Part shown: one piece after another, positions 1-10,595 of the stretch
How the letters are laid out: each line of letters begins with the position of its first letter
How positions within the stretch are numbered: position 1 is the stretch's first letter
Assembly (NCBI RefSeq): GCF_011386835.1
Contig: NC_088804.1
Location: forward strand, 40,163,549-40,227,548
Origin: Chrysemys picta bellii
Taxonomy: Eukaryota > Chordata > Testudines > Emydidae
Reading direction: 5' to 3'
DNA length: 64,000 bases
Position numbers and translations under genes: made by a program
Notes under the pieces: generated by a model
Databases searched by the model: none
Told to the model about the DNA's origin: nothing
Seen by the model: the letters and a program-made list of their open reading frames with translations, nothing else

Positions 1-193
1 TTCTGTTGCAAAATTGCCACCTTTAAATCTGTTACTGAATGGCCAGACAGGTTAAAGTGTTCTCCTACTGGTTTTTGAATGTTATGATTCCTGATGTTAG
101 ATTTGTGTCCATTTATTCTTAGACTGTCTGGTTTGGCCAATGTACATGGCAGAGGGGCATTGCTGGCACATGGTGGCATACATCACATTGGTG
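1..193 (-). mobile_element. Penelope-like element fragment, GIY-YIG coding part
   Basis: On the minus strand this matches, almost base for base, the endonuclease part of the longer Penelope-like copy at 10150-10350. The translation contains the Cys-rich stretch (MCQQCPSAMYIG) that carries the YIG half of the GIY-YIG nuclease. It lacks 8 bases present in the longer copy just after the YIG motif (near 122), which breaks the frame. The window edge cuts it at base 1, and homology stops near 193. It is a dead fragment. PLEs are reverse-transcribing retroelements whose GIY-YIG domain nicks the target site. Confidence 0.8.
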
Positions 194-219
194 TGATATA
201 TGATCACATATATCACACC
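190..219. repeat. Short AT-rich hairpin at the edge of the PLE fragment
   Basis: Two perfect 12-base arms (ggtgtgatatat and its complement) flank a 6-base spacer (gatcac). The hairpin starts within the last bases that still match the PLE, so it may mark the junction created when the element was broken. No function can be assigned. Confidence 0.6.
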
Positions 220-728
220 TCATTTAGTGACAGCCACTAGGATCCTTTCCAGCTCCCAGCAAGTGGGGAGGGGAGGGCCAGGGAACACCTCCCCCTTAAG
301 TAGCAGCTGCTCCACCAGCTCCCTGTTTGCTTTCATAGATGCACATGGGGAGAGGAAAGAATTGAGACAAGAGCCCACTGCATAAGCGCCTCTTGTTGGC
401 CAGCTCAGTGGGTAGCCCTGGCAAGACTTTAAAACACTGGACTTGAGTATAGTTCTCTCCACCAAGCTGATGTTTGTATTAAATTCAAATGTGTTTTCAG
501 GACATTATTTCACTTAGGAGCAGGAAAACCAATGAATAATGCACTAGGGTCATCAAGACAAGTATTTGCAGAAGAGCTGCTCTTTACACAGCCCAAATAC
601 ACTCTGTGACCAGATGTAAAGGTGGCGTGTTATGTCCCAGTATAGTTTTTTTTTTTAGATGTTTCTCTGGTTGGTTGCTCCCAATTGAAATGGCATGTTC
701 TGAAGATGCATTTGAATGTAATATGATT
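220..728. other. Unassigned non-coding stretch
   Basis: I recognise no gene or repeat here. The stretch includes a T-run near 644-656. Short open frames on both strands have no recognisable motif and look like chance. Confidence 0.5.
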
Positions 729-900
729 AGGGCTTGGTCTACACTACAGACTTATGTGGGTATAACTATGTCGCTCGGATTTTCCACACCGCTGAGCAAC
801 ACAGTTATACCAATCTCACCCCTGGTGTAGACAGCGCTGGGTTGACGCTGTATGTGTAGACAAGCTCGAGGATAGCCTCCGGAGTGGCGCTAGCTAGGAC
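729..900 (+). mobile_element. MITE, 'ggcttggtctacac' end type, partial
   Basis: It starts with the terminal sequence gggcttggtctacactac and continues into an internal part closely similar to 55755-55870 (gtataa..atg, 'cctggtgtagacagc' and so on). The opposite end, expected to read like 'gtagacaag', is missing after about 900, so this is a truncated copy. No coding capacity. It is a non-autonomous DNA transposon relic. Confidence 0.65.
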
Positions 901-1144
901 AACAATCACAAGCGGAGTTGGTCAGAAAAACATTGATGGAACATTTTTTTCATCAGAATTTGCTAGTTCTTCAACATCGAAACACTCGGCGGGACCATGG
1001 AGATTTTGATTGAATTCCAGCTCAGACCTGCCTGCTTCCCTACCAACTCACCCACTTGACCCCTCAGCGGCCTGCCTGGCTCCCAGGCCTCCTGGCTCGA
1101 GTGCAGCCCTCCAGGCAGCCCACCCTGGGGCTGGGGCACCCAGT

Positions 1145-1282
1145 AGAGCTGGGTGGAGAACAGTAACTTGATTTTTATAGAGAATTTTGAAGGTTTTGGT
1201 TTCCGTTCTGAACTGGAACTAAACCCGATTTAAGAATCTTAAAATCCTCCATGAACGCGAATTACCATTCTCCACCTAGCTC
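1145..1282. repeat. T-rich foldback repeat with terminal inverted ends
   Basis: The ends are inverted repeats (gagctgggtggagaa against ttctccacctagctc, 14 of 15 matching). The interior is rich in 'gaattttgaaggttttgg'-like text. It resembles the longer T-rich repeats at 5535, 20200, 25480, 35165, 38260 and 59440, several of which end in a form of 'gaccagctct'. Probably a small MITE family; the superfamily is not identified. Confidence 0.5.
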
Positions 1283-1469
1283 TCATTATGAGGGCTAGCA
1301 CCCCTCCTGCTTCAGTACATAAGCCTCTTCTGCTGAGCTGAGGAAGAAAAGCCGCCTGGTGTTACAGAACTGCAAGCCTGGGGACATCCTGGGGAAAGTT
1401 ACATATTCTGCTGAAGCATCGTGTGCTGCCCACTCACGCAAACAGGTTGCCAGAGTATGGACCATTGGT

Positions 1470-1545
1470 CTGTTCACAGATTTGAAGGCCAGAAGGGACC
1501 ATTATGATTATCTAGTCTGTCCTCCTGCACAACATAAGCTGGAGA
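1470..1545 (-). mobile_element. CR1 LINE 3' end fragment
   Basis: The text 'aaggccagaagggaccattatgat' followed by 'ctagtctgtcctcctgcacaaca' is the complement of the usual end of an amniote CR1 3' UTR. The same end appears in the plus direction at 27440-27475. Only about 75 bases remain, with no coding sequence. Confidence 0.75.
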
Positions 1546-3017
1546 ATTATGGTTCTTCTGCCTTTAAATTTTATGCAGTATTTTTTCTCCTTTTTTCTTT
1601 GTTGTTGTGATTGGCTTTAGCCTAGTTTTCTTTTCTTTTTCAATCCAGTAATTTGTCAACATGTCAGTGAATGAGAATAAAACTTACTCAGGGCCAGGAC
1701 AATACTTGGAGAAACGGCAATGTCAGAAGTTGGGCATCTCTTTTGTTTTAGGGGAAAGTCAAGCACAGATCATGAAACTAATTGTCCTGAACTGGTAATT
1801 AATGGGTTGTGATTTATAAAAAGAGATACTAATTAGGAGGCTCCGAAATGCTTTATTCAGCAAATAATAGGCTGTCGGTCTGTTCGATTTCAGGTGTCCT
1901 GGAACAAAAGTTACATTGAAAAATTATTTTTATTTCCATTGTCCTGCTCTAAATTGCAACACTATACTGTTTCTACTTTAAATTAGTGCTCAGGCATTTT
2001 ATGATTGGGGTTCTGGTCTCATCCAAGTGCTAGCATGATAGCCAGGCTAAAGTTCAGTATCTGGGTTAGGAACCAGAGCTAGGGTTTGGTTTGATGGCAT
2101 GAAATCACACAAGATTTCTACCATCCTAGATAGTATCCAAGTCAGTTTTGGAAAACCAACCTCTCCTGGTTTGGGGCCTGCTCTGAAACCAAAATTGACA
2201 GGGCAGATTTGGAGCTGGGAATTAAAAATCTTAGGGGGAAGTGAGAAAGGGTTTTGCCGTTAGGTAGCCTATGGAACTCCACCTCCCCTTCCGCCATCAT
2301 CCAGTGATGACAAACGGGAGCGGAGGAGGGGCTACATATTTTTGGGTCCCCAGATCTGCACTTGCCTGTTCAATTCTTGTCCGAGACAGAAGGGGCATGT
2401 TTTCCAGGTCTGATTTGGATGCAACGTAGGATGCAAGATATCGTGTATGATTTCAGCACCATTAAACCTGAACCCTAACTCTGGTTGAACTTCTAACCCC
2501 AGAACACTGAACTTTAGTTTGGGCCTGCCCCAGCTCTGAAGTCTGCCATCTTAGCCTGTCTCCACTATATTAGTTTGATATATGAAAGAAAGAGACCTTT
2601 CCAGGCTAGAGTCTATATTGAAGCATACACATACTTTTACTCCCTTGGCGCTTGTTATGGGAAGAGGGAGGGAGGGTTCTTCAAATAATTCTTCCGATTT
2701 TTGCCAGAGTTCCTGCTTGAAAATTATTTAGTGGGACAGATTTTTAAGGACCTGATTGTGACTGGCCCTTGCACAAATGTTCGGGATGGTGGGGAGGACA
2801 TGAGTAACCTCACCCCTCTAGAATGCCCTGCACAAGTACGAGTCACAATTGCAAGTCCCCACACTCAAAGTGTAAGGACCCAAATAGTGCAATCTATACT
2901 CTGGCCTGCGCGTTGGGTGTCTTAGTGAAGCACTGATGAGGAGGCACTGCACTGCCCCCTTGTGGGTCAGTGCCTAAATGGCAGCGTTTGGCCCAGAGGT
3001 GAAGTAGAGGGTATTTG
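1546..3017. other. Unassigned non-coding stretch
   Basis: No exon or named repeat is recognised. An imperfect hairpin of about 70 bases lies at 2263-2333: gtagcc pairs with ggctac at the base, C-rich and G-rich arms pair partially, and a catca/tgatg top stem closes the loop. The hairpin is recorded for completeness and its significance is unknown. Confidence 0.4.
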
Positions 3018-3118
3018 TGTTGTGGTAGCACCTAGGAGTCCAAGTCATGGATCAGGCCCCTACAGTGCTAGGAGCTGTACAAACACAGAACTCAAACTGT
3101 CCCCGCCTCCAAGAGCAG
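3018..3118 (-). repeat. MIR-like SINE tail, antisense
   Basis: The phrases 'gtagcacctaggagtcc', 'gtgctaggagctgtacaaac' and 'tgtccccgcctccaagagc' form the conserved tail of an old amniote SINE relic. The same phrase occurs, diverged, at 5868, 15680, 52738 and 63730. Here it reads in the antisense direction. Family naming is from memory; the SINE class is the inference. Confidence 0.6.
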
Positions 3119-3892
3119 CATGTGGCCTTGTTGCATGCATACTTTAGAGCATACAAGCTATGTGCATATGCAGATAGGTCTCAGAAACCCATTCACTTGT
3201 TTGTGTATCTTCTCCATCTCCACATGCATATCCAGTAAGTGTCCATGCAAAAGTAGGTGTCAAGGTGCATGCACAAACTATACCCCCGGTAGATATAAAA
3301 GCCAAGCGTTAGATGTCCATCCATCCATATTTTATCTGGTCCTGGGTTTTGGAGAATGGGGGGAAAGTGCATAGGATTCTTTAACTGCTGCTGCAGTTTT
3401 CCCCCCAACAACAGCTTTTGCGCTGGTATGTGACTGGTGGTTATACAGACTGTGAGGCAGCCTGTGAATAAATAACAAAAGACGTGCGGCCAAAGAGCTA
3501 GTTGCATGCCCATGTGGTTTAACTTTTAAAAAGCCATCCATCTCGTCTGGGCTTACCTCCCAGTAACATTGGCACTGTCACTTCCAGAACGCGGTGGCTT
3601 ATTGCTTAAGCTTGTCTGAGAAGGAGCAAATAGGAGGATCTCATGTTTAAAGCAACTTCTCTAAGGCATAGCAATGCTTTTGTTTAACATTATGAAAAAT
3701 CTGTGGGCGTCTAGCTGTCCTTGCTGGCTTTCCCTTTGGGTCTCTTGTATTTTGCAGGTCCATTATAGATGGATCAGAACTAAAACCAGCACAGATGCTT
3801 ACCAGAGAGAGCTGATTGCTTTTATTGGAAAGTGGGTTTATGAAACGGGGAATCTGATTTAGCTGATACCAGGTTTTGACTTTTAGTATTGT

Positions 3893-3955
3893 GACTTATT
3901 TGCATTACAGCAGCACCTACAGACTCAAACCAAGATCACGGCTCTATTATGCAAG
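3893..3955 (-). repeat. MIR-like SINE, first part (split by a CR1)
   Basis: The phrase 'cagcacctacagactcaaac' with 'gctctattatgcaaggc' matches the antisense SINE tail seen at 3018. The rest of the same element resumes at 4331, after a CR1 tail, so the two parts were once continuous. Confidence 0.5.
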
Positions 3956-4330
3956 GCAGCAGGTTTAAAACAAACAGAAGAAAGTACTTTGTCACACAAT
4001 GCACAGTCAACCTGTGGAACTCATTGCCTGGGGATGTTGTGATGGCCAAAACTATAATGGGGTTCAAAAAAGTACTAGATAAGTTCATGGAGGATAGGTC
4101 CATCAGTGGCTGTTAGCCAAGGTGGTCAGTGATGCAAACCCATGCTCTGGATGTCCCTAACCTCTGATTGCCAGAAGCTGGGAGTGGATCAGACAATAAT
4201 TTCCTGGTCTGTTTATTCCCTCTGTAGCACCCGGCATTGGCCAAAGTTAGAAGACTGCATACTGGGCTAGATGGACAGTGGTCCAACCCAGTATGGCTGG
4301 TCTTAGGTTTTTATAGTCTTATGCTGAATG
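3956..4330 (+). mobile_element. CR1-type LINE 3' end, nested in an older SINE
   Basis: This is a 5'-truncated 3' end of a CR1 subfamily. Recognisable steps are 'caacctgtggaactcattgcc', 'gataagttcatggaggatag', 'tgggagtggatcagacaata' and the end 'ctagatggacagtggtcc'. Degraded frame, no intact coding. The flanks on both sides belong to one older MIR-like SINE, so this is a nested insertion. Confidence 0.75.
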
Positions 4331-4540
4331 TACCCAAGGTAAGACACGGGGTTTATAGTCTAAATAGACAAGTCAAACAAAGGGTCGGGGAGAGGAAATA
4401 TTATTATTCCCATTGTACAGATGGGGAACGAAGAGACAGAGAGATAAGTGACTGGCCCATGGTCACACAAGGAGTCGGTGGCAGAACCGGGAATTGAACC
4501 CATACCTTCTGAGTCCCACTCTAGTGCCTGTAGAGGGTTC
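4331..4540 (-). repeat. MIR-like SINE, second part
   Basis: Antisense MIR-type core: 'ttcccattgtacagatgggg', 'gtgactggcccatggtcacac', 'ggcagaaccgggaattgaacc' and 'ctgagtcccactctagtgcc'. The last segments are the tRNA-like and core parts read backwards. It continues the element begun at 3893. Confidence 0.75.
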
Positions 4541-4826
4541 TATTTCAATTGGCCAAGATGAGTCTGACTCTTAAAATTCAGGGCTGGCTCTGCATTCTCC
4601 TGAAGTCTGCGAAGATGTTGCTTCCTAACTCTGTTTATGCTTCCAAGTGTTTGGAGTGATCAACGCTAATTGTTACCAAACATATAACCACGTTTGACCA
4701 AAGCAATGGCACACTTCCTAGAGGCTGACCTCGTTCAGTCTCAGTGCCATTCATCCTTTTGCCTCCCAATACAGCTGAAGCATGTGGGTGTCCCGCTAAC
4801 TTCACACCTTGCTGTACTTTATAATC
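4541..4826. other. Unassigned non-coding stretch
   Basis: Nothing recognisable between the SINE and the next CR1. Confidence 0.4.
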
Positions 4827-5008
4827 CTAGACTCATGGCAATATAGGACTGGAAAGGATATTGAGAGGTCATCTAGCCCAGCCCCCTGCCCTGAGGCAGG
4901 ACCAAGTAAACCTAAACCACCCTGACAGGTGTTTGTCCGACCTGTTCTTAAAAAACTCCAGTGACGGGGATTCCACAGCCTCCCTTGGAAGTCTGTTCCA
5001 TCATGGCC
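4827..5008 (-). mobile_element. CR1 LINE 3' end fragment
   Basis: The antisense CR1 tail reads 'gaggtcatctagcccagccc', then 'ccctgaggcaggaccaagta', then 'gattccacagcctcccttgg'. About 180 bases remain, diverged from the younger copies at 14017 and 42878. No coding frame survives. Confidence 0.8.
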
Positions 5009-5534
5009 AGCCCTGTCTCTAGCATTGCCAATGGCTGCTCCATCTCATTATAGAACAATCATTCACTGCTATTGTTGTTTTTCCAGTACAGCTGATTGTA
5101 GAAACAACCGGCAATTTCATGGTGACTTACATGGGAGATCGCTGTCAGAGAGCTGTAAAGCTATAAAGAACAGCTGAACCTTCCTTGGGGAAAATGTCAG
5201 ACGTTTCGAAGCAATCCTGTACATTACATCCACTGGAGTTTTCTTCCTCATACCTTGTTACAAAGGACATTTTCATGAACAAAGTTTGTCTTGTTTTGCC
5301 CTGACTTGCATACCGTACAGCCCCACTAACAAGCAATGGGGAATTATTGGATATAAATCAGGGCTGAATTTCACTCAGGGTCTTTGTTTCTTTGGCGTTT
5401 CTGATTATTCCCCACCTGAAGTCATAATCCTCGTCTGTCAGGTTGTCGTCATTTCCTCAGTAACACAATATTTTGATTGTTTTGTGTTGAAAAGACTGTG
5501 CTGAAATGTTTTGATGTAGTATTCTAGTATACAT
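5009..5534. other. Unassigned non-coding stretch
   Basis: Moderately AT-rich sequence with no recognised repeat or exon. Confidence 0.4.
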
Positions 5535-5705
5535 TATAATCCAATACAAAATAAAAACGTGTAAACGGAAACTAAATCTTTTGGTTGACCCAGAACGTTT
5601 TTCCCCCCAGAACTTTCCTTCACAAATTTTGATTTTTTCCCCATTCTGATTCAGAACAAAGCCAGATTTTGAAATCTTGAAATCCCTTGTGAAACAGAAC
5701 ATCCG
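5535..5705. repeat. T-rich dispersed repeat
   Basis: Characteristic text includes 'cccagaacgtttttcccccc', 'acaaattttgattttttccc' and 'ttgaaatcttgaaatccc', shared in style with the copies at 1145, 20200, 35165, 38260 and 59440. A 132-codon open frame runs antisense across this repeat but has no motif and is not called. Probably an old MITE family. Confidence 0.45.
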
Positions 5706-5867
5706 CCCTCTAGTCTTTAGCTCTGCATCAGCCTCAGTCTGCATCTTGCTCTGGCTGGTAGGGATGAGACGCTGCAAGTGTTTGCAGCTGCATCGGTTCA
5801 GGTGGCTGTCCTGTGTCCATTCCACAATCCTGGTTTCAGTTCCAGTGCTGGACACACATTATTATTA

Positions 5868-5966
5868 GATTGTGCTTGTAACTAGGGACCCCAATGATAG
5901 ACCAGGTGCTGAATACACACATCATGAAATTATACTTGCTTGTGCCAAGGAGTTTACAATCTAAGT
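5868..5966 (-). repeat. MIR-like SINE tail, antisense, diverged
   Basis: 'ggaccccaatgatagaccag', 'gtgctgaatacacacatcat' and 'ccaaggagtttacaatctaa' parallel the antisense tail at 3018 and 52738. Highly diverged. Confidence 0.5.
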
Positions 5967-7310
5967 ATTCGGTGCTTTCAGAGTTCCAAAAGGAACCGAT
6001 ACACCATAGTTGTAAGGTGCACCATGTGTGAATGCACCAAAATGGTTCTATCCGCAGCTGTATTGCTGTGCAGATGTGCTAAGGGTCTGACCCAGAGCCA
6101 AAGGGAGTCTTTCCATTGATTTCAATCAGATCTGGATCAGAGTCTAAACCACTGCAAGGACAAGAGAGTTGCTTGCCTGCTGTGTGGAAATGACAGCCCT
6201 GCTGTGGTTTCCTGGCTTAGTATCAACACAGCATTTTTGTTAGATTAAGGCCCTTGGGAAGGGAGAATTTGAAAGGGTCGGGAAACCTTCGCGTTGGTTG
6301 TTCCGGGTCTACATGCGCTTTTCATCTGGTCTGGTTACGATCATCATCCTGGGGAGTAACTGACCATGATGATTACTCTGTAGCAGCTCTGTCCATGACT
6401 CTTCAGTCATGCAGCTGTATCAGACTTACAACAAAAACAACCTCAGCTATCCTATTTGGATGTAAAAGTGGGAGCATGTTCCATGAGAAACAGTGATGCC
6501 AGAACGTAGAGGTCAATGTTGCTCAGTGTTTCTTGGCAAGCGAAAGCACCGTCATGTGGAAGCAGGTGCCTGGGGATCCACATGAGGGATGAGTTGAGCT
6601 CCAAAACATGACTGGAAATAATGGCACGCGGGAAGGTGATTGAGCCAGAGAAATATTGCAGAGCAGCGCTGGGAGGCAGCCAACTCACCAGCAGTCCCCC
6701 AAAACCCATCAGCCACCCTCATGCGCGATGAAGTCATTAGAAGCTACACAACTGTTTAATCGGGTGTGGGTTGCCAGGGAGATGATAGCTGCCATTCAAA
6801 TATGTGATGGCGCCAGTGAGTTCCTGTGGTGCACCAGTGGCCACGTGCGAAGACAAGTACGTAAATCTGGTGCTTAAATGGACGCTCTCACTACAGATAC
6901 CCCAAACAGTCTCAGATCAGCATGTAGAGCCAGTGTGTTTCCTTTGTTCAGGCAAAGGGTTTGATCCTGCTTTTCTTCCTTGGAGGAAAAAGTGCTTAGT
7001 GCCATCACCCCAGCACTCAGGAGGGATCCTACAATAACAAACCAGTCTGCACAGAGGTGCAGGGAAACATCTCTGTAAAGGAACAGACTTTGGTTTCAGG
7101 TATCCACTGAGATTATTTTAAATAACAAGTGGAGAAAGTTATGTTCATAGAAGTATGGAAAACACCATTGGCTGTGTTCTTTCAGCCTGATTTTCAACCT
7201 CCTTTGATAGTGTGAGGAGGCCAAGGCACAAAGTTTTGAGTCTTGATTTTCAGTGTCCAAAGGTTCAGGGGTGTTTGGATCACAGATGGACTTCTCTCTT
7301 AATCTGCAGC
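5967..7310. other. Unassigned non-coding stretch
   Basis: It contains short phrases common in amniote intergenic DNA (for example 'ccattgatttcaatcagatc' near 6113) but no exon, RNA gene or full repeat that I can support. Confidence 0.4.
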
Positions 7311-7500
7311 AGTGGAGGTCTAGGTTGGACATTAGGAAAACCTTCCTAACTGTTGGGGTAGTTAGGCACTGAACAAGTCACCGAGGGAGGTTGTGGAATG
7401 TCCATCACTGTAGGTTTTTAAGAACAGGTTAGACAAACAACTGTCAGGGATACTCTAGATAATACTTAGTCCTTCTTCAGTGCAGGGGACTCAGTTAGAT
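7311..7500 (+). mobile_element. CR1 LINE 3' UTR fragment
   Basis: Sense CR1 text: 'ggttggacattaggaaaacc', 'ttcctaactgttggggtagt', 'gagggaggttgtggaatgtcc' and 'gataatacttagtccttctt'. It ends abruptly where a second CR1 piece starts at about 7501. The two are either separate insertions or one rearranged copy. Confidence 0.8.
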
Positions 7501-7845
7501 GATCTGTTTCAGGAAAGGTGTGGATAAATTGGAGAAAGTCCAGAGAAGAGCAACAAAAATGATCAAAGAGCTAGAAAACAGGACCTGTGAGGGAAGATTG
7601 AAAAAATGGGGTTTGTTTAGTCTGGAAAAGAGAAGACTGAGGGAAGACATGATAAGTTTTCAAGTACATAAAAGGTTGTTACAAGGAGGAGGAAGAAAAA
7701 TTTGTTCTCCTTAACCTCTGAGGATAGGGCAAGAAGTAATGGGCTTAAATTGAAATAAGATAATACTTAGTCCTCCCTCGAGTGCAGGGGTCTGGTCTAG
7801 AAAACCTCTTGAGGTCCCTTTCAGTCCTAGGATTCTACAATTCTC
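7501..7845 (+). mobile_element. CR1 LINE 3' end with ORF2 C-terminal remnant
   Basis: The translation carries the end of CR1 ORF2: residues 'DKLEKVQRRATKMIKELE' then '[15 protein letters not shown]'. This is the C-terminal part downstream of the reverse-transcriptase domain. The coding end is followed by a 3' UTR with an internal deletion: 'cttaaattgaaataa' jumps directly to 'gataatacttagtcctccct', skipping the 'ggttggacattagg' section present at 30850. It ends with 'cagtcctaggattctac'. 5'-truncated, non-functional. Confidence 0.85.
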
Positions 7846-8825
7846 CTAAAGTCTAATCTAGTCTCCAAGGGTCAGGAGTGGGGGCTGCAAACCTGGACAA
7901 TAAATGGAGCTATTTCTCCTCTCTTGGAGCAATCCAGACAGGCTTGCCCTGTTGCCCAAATTGCTGTGGCCCCATGTAATGGCCTGTAATGCAGTTTTGA
8001 TAAGTTTCACATTTTGCTCTGAGAAATCTGCAGCTTTTCATTGTCACTCTCAAGAACTGGATCCACTCTAAAGTGCGACGATACATGGAAAATGGAATAT
8101 TTTGCTTATTAAAGTCAGTTGGAATCCCATTTTAGGGGCTGGCAACCAAAACTCTGAGAGCCTAAGGAGCTGGAGAGGATAATGCCGCCCCCTTCCAAAA
8201 GAAACCTCGGTGCGTGCCAGTTCTTTTATTGATATTGTTAAAATAAGTTGAGTACATTAGAAGGTATTATTGAGAGCGCAGAACTTAAAATATAGCATTT
8301 TTAATGTTATTAGGCCTTTCTAAGTGAGGTGTCCTACTGCAACCAGATAAGCCGTCCCCTTGCCTGGATTACATGCTGGAATTTACTGGAAGCTTTTCGC
8401 CACAAGAATTTGAGGGAACAGATTATTTTCAAGAAAATAAATGGGAGAAAGAAGAAAATAATATCAAAATACATAACCTCAAACCACACTGGAGAAATTT
8501 CCTGACAGAAATTCTGTGTCTCATGACCACCTGATTATTTCTGCTTATATTAGGGGTTTTTGCTGATGCCCTGGGGGAATCTCAACTAGCTGGGAAGGGT
8601 TTGGGCAGGGGGGAGGGAGGTCAGCTGCACCTGGAAGCTTGGAATCTGGAGTTAGTTTCCCCCCTCTTGCATTCCACTCTTTTTTATTTTGCGGGAAAGA
8701 AAGCAAGGGAAATCCTGAAGGAGTCCAGACATTTTGAAGAAGCGTAAAGTAATTGACCGTACTGACTGGTCCATAATGTTTAATGGTTTGTGATTTGAAC
8801 CAAGACTTGACCAAATACTGACATC
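7846..8825. other. Unassigned non-coding stretch
   Basis: No exon or repeat recognised. Confidence 0.4.
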
Positions 8826-9081
8826 CAGGCTACATCTACACCACAGGGGGGAGTCGATTTAAGATACGCAAATTCAGCTACGTGAATAGCGTAGCTGAAT
8901 TCGACGTATCGCAGCCAACTTACCCCGCTGTGAGGACGGCGGCAAAATCGACCTCTGCGGCTTCCCGTCGACGGCGCTTACTCCCACCTCCGCTGGTGGA
9001 GTAAGAGCGTCGATTCGGGGATCGATTGTCGCGTCCCGATTTCTACCTGCCGATTCAGGCGGGTAGTGTAGACCAAGCCTG
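8826..9081. mobile_element. Complete MITE with 'cagg-ct..tctacac' inverted ends, 256 bp
   Basis: The left end (CAGGCTACATCTACACCAC) is the inverted counterpart of the right end (GTAGTGTAGACCAAGCCTG). The interior is CpG-rich and itself partly palindromic, for example 'agctacgtgaatagcgtagct' near 8877. No coding capacity. The flanks show no clear target duplication, so the superfamily is not set. The ends match the family at 729 and 55736. Confidence 0.8.
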
Positions 9082-9729
9082 GGAAAAGGACTCTAGTGTA
9101 CTAGGGGAATTTTCTAAATGAAGAAGCAATTAAAATGAGAATAGCCAGCTAAGTATTAAGACAAGGAGAAGAGAAAGAGGTCATAGTTAATACAGCTGTC
9201 CACAGGATGACTGAATTTAAACTTCATAGGATACATTGCAGAGGGTAAAGTCTCTATGCCCAACTGCATCCCTGCAGTAGGGAAAATACAAGGGTTACAC
9301 TTTCAAAGTTGGGTGCGCCAGTACAGGGAGACGTGTGAGCATGTAGCAGCTTTTGTGCACAACGTATGTCCAGTTTGACTCCCAAGTGGCATATTCACAT
9401 ACATACTTGATGTGTATATTGGGTGTTTGTGTTCCTGTTAGATATACATGAATTTACGTGTGCAGTTGCACATGCCTAACTTTGAAAATGCGGCCTGTCA
9501 TTTTGGCATTTGAATGAGTGTAGAAAAGAGAGGAGTGTTTATCTCTGAACTGGAAACGGAGAAGGAAAAAATGTCTGACAGGTTAACAGAGGGAGAAGTG
9601 ATCCTACCTGCACACACTCCTAGCTTAGGGTAAGAACAGTGTGAAAGACTGGTTAGCTGAATAGTGCTGCAATACAAAAATACTGCTATACTGTCTGAAT
9701 GCTGCAGGCACGAAGCAGGAAATACAGCA
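9082..9729. other. Unassigned non-coding stretch
   Basis: No recognised feature. The sequence is ordinary AT-rich flank upstream of the PLE 3' end. Confidence 0.4.
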
Positions 9730-9778
9730 AAAGGAACGAGGAGTCCTTGTGGCACCTTAGAGACTAACAAATTTATTT

Positions 9779-9816
9779 GGGCATAAGCTTTCATGGGCTA
9801 GAACCCACTTCATCAG
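9779..9816 (-). ncRNA. Hammerhead-ribozyme-like core in PLE tail, mutated cleavage site
   Basis: On the minus strand the motifs occur in order: CTGATGA (9816-9810), a stem with arms GTGGGT and GCCCAT around a TCTA loop, GAAA (9792-9789), then GCTTATGC (9788-9781), which can form a minimal 2-bp stem III. The next two bases are CC where a hammerhead needs U followed by A, C or U, so this copy is predicted not to cleave. Hammerhead motifs in Penelope-like elements are established knowledge; the assignment of this tail is my inference. Confidence 0.6.
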
Positions 9817-10035
9817 ATGCATGGAGTGAAAAATACAGGAGCAGGTATAAATACATGAAAGGATGGGGGTTGCTTTACCAAGTGGGAGGTCAGTCTAATG
9901 AGATAAATCAATTAACAGCAGGATACCAAGGGAGGAAAAATAACTATTGAAGTGGTAAGAGAGTGGCCCATTACAGACAGTCGACAAGAAGGTGTGACTA
10001 ACAATAGGGAGAAATTAGTATTGGAGAAATTAAGT

Positions 10036-10569
10036 TTAGGTTTTGTAATGACCCAACAACTCCCAGTCTTTATTCAGGCCTAATGTGATGGTATCCAGTT
10101 TGAAAATTAATTCCAGTTCTGCAGCTTCACGTTGGAGTCTGTTTTTGAAGTTTTTTTGCTGAAGAATTGCCACTTTTAGGTCTGTTATTGAGTGACCAGG
10201 GAGGTTGAAGTGTTCTTCGACTGGTTTTTGAATGTTATGATTCCTGATGTCAGATTTGTGTCCATTTATTCTTTTGCATAGAGACTGTCCGGTTTGGTCA
10301 ATGCACATGGCAGAGGGGCATTGCTGGCACATGATGGCATGGATCACATTGGTAGATGTGCAGGTGAACGAGCCCCTGATAGTGTGGCTGATGTGATTAG
10401 GTCCTGTGATGGTGTCCCTTGAATAGATATGTGGACAGAGTTGGCAGCGGAGTTTGTAGCAGGGTTTGGTTCCTGAGTTCGTGTTTTTGTTGTGTGGTGT
10501 GTAGTTGCTGGTGAGTATTTGCTTCAGGTTGGGGGGCTGTCTGTAAGTGAGGACTGGCCTGTCTCCCAA
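10036..10569 (-). pseudogene. PLE GIY-YIG endonuclease region, degenerate active site
   Basis: A 177-codon frame is open. It has a basic N-terminal linker with 'LRCQLCP', the Cys-rich 'MCQQCPSAM', then 'RINGHKSDIRN', 'EEHFNLPGHSI' and a C-terminal 'LQREAAELELIFKLDT', which is the PLE GIY-YIG layout. The nuclease signature is damaged. The segment that reads 'MYIG' in the copies at 1-193 and 43636 reads 'MCID' here, and 'IYAI' reads 'IHAI'. The conserved Glu region (EHF) remains. An open frame with a lost catalytic signature means the frame is not evidence of activity. Confidence 0.8.
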
Positions 10570-10595
10570 GGTCTGTGAGAGTGAGGGATCGTCCT

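Noticed and set aside
2263..2333. Possible microRNA-like hairpin
   Set aside because: The arms pair only partially with several bulges, and nothing suggests processing or conservation. Kept only as a note in the stretch description.
5457..5855. 132-codon antisense frame
   Set aside because: It overlaps a T-rich dispersed repeat and has no motif.
8545..8814. 89-codon antisense Pro-rich frame
   Set aside because: No motif, no supporting context, ordinary length for chance.
9737..9830. Stand-alone tRNA-derived SINE
   Set aside because: This widespread turtle phrase is continuous with the PLE coding region on the same strand, and the cognate tail follows the PLE at 43.6 kb, so it is a PLE 3' tail, not a SINE. 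No Pol III A/B boxes were seen.
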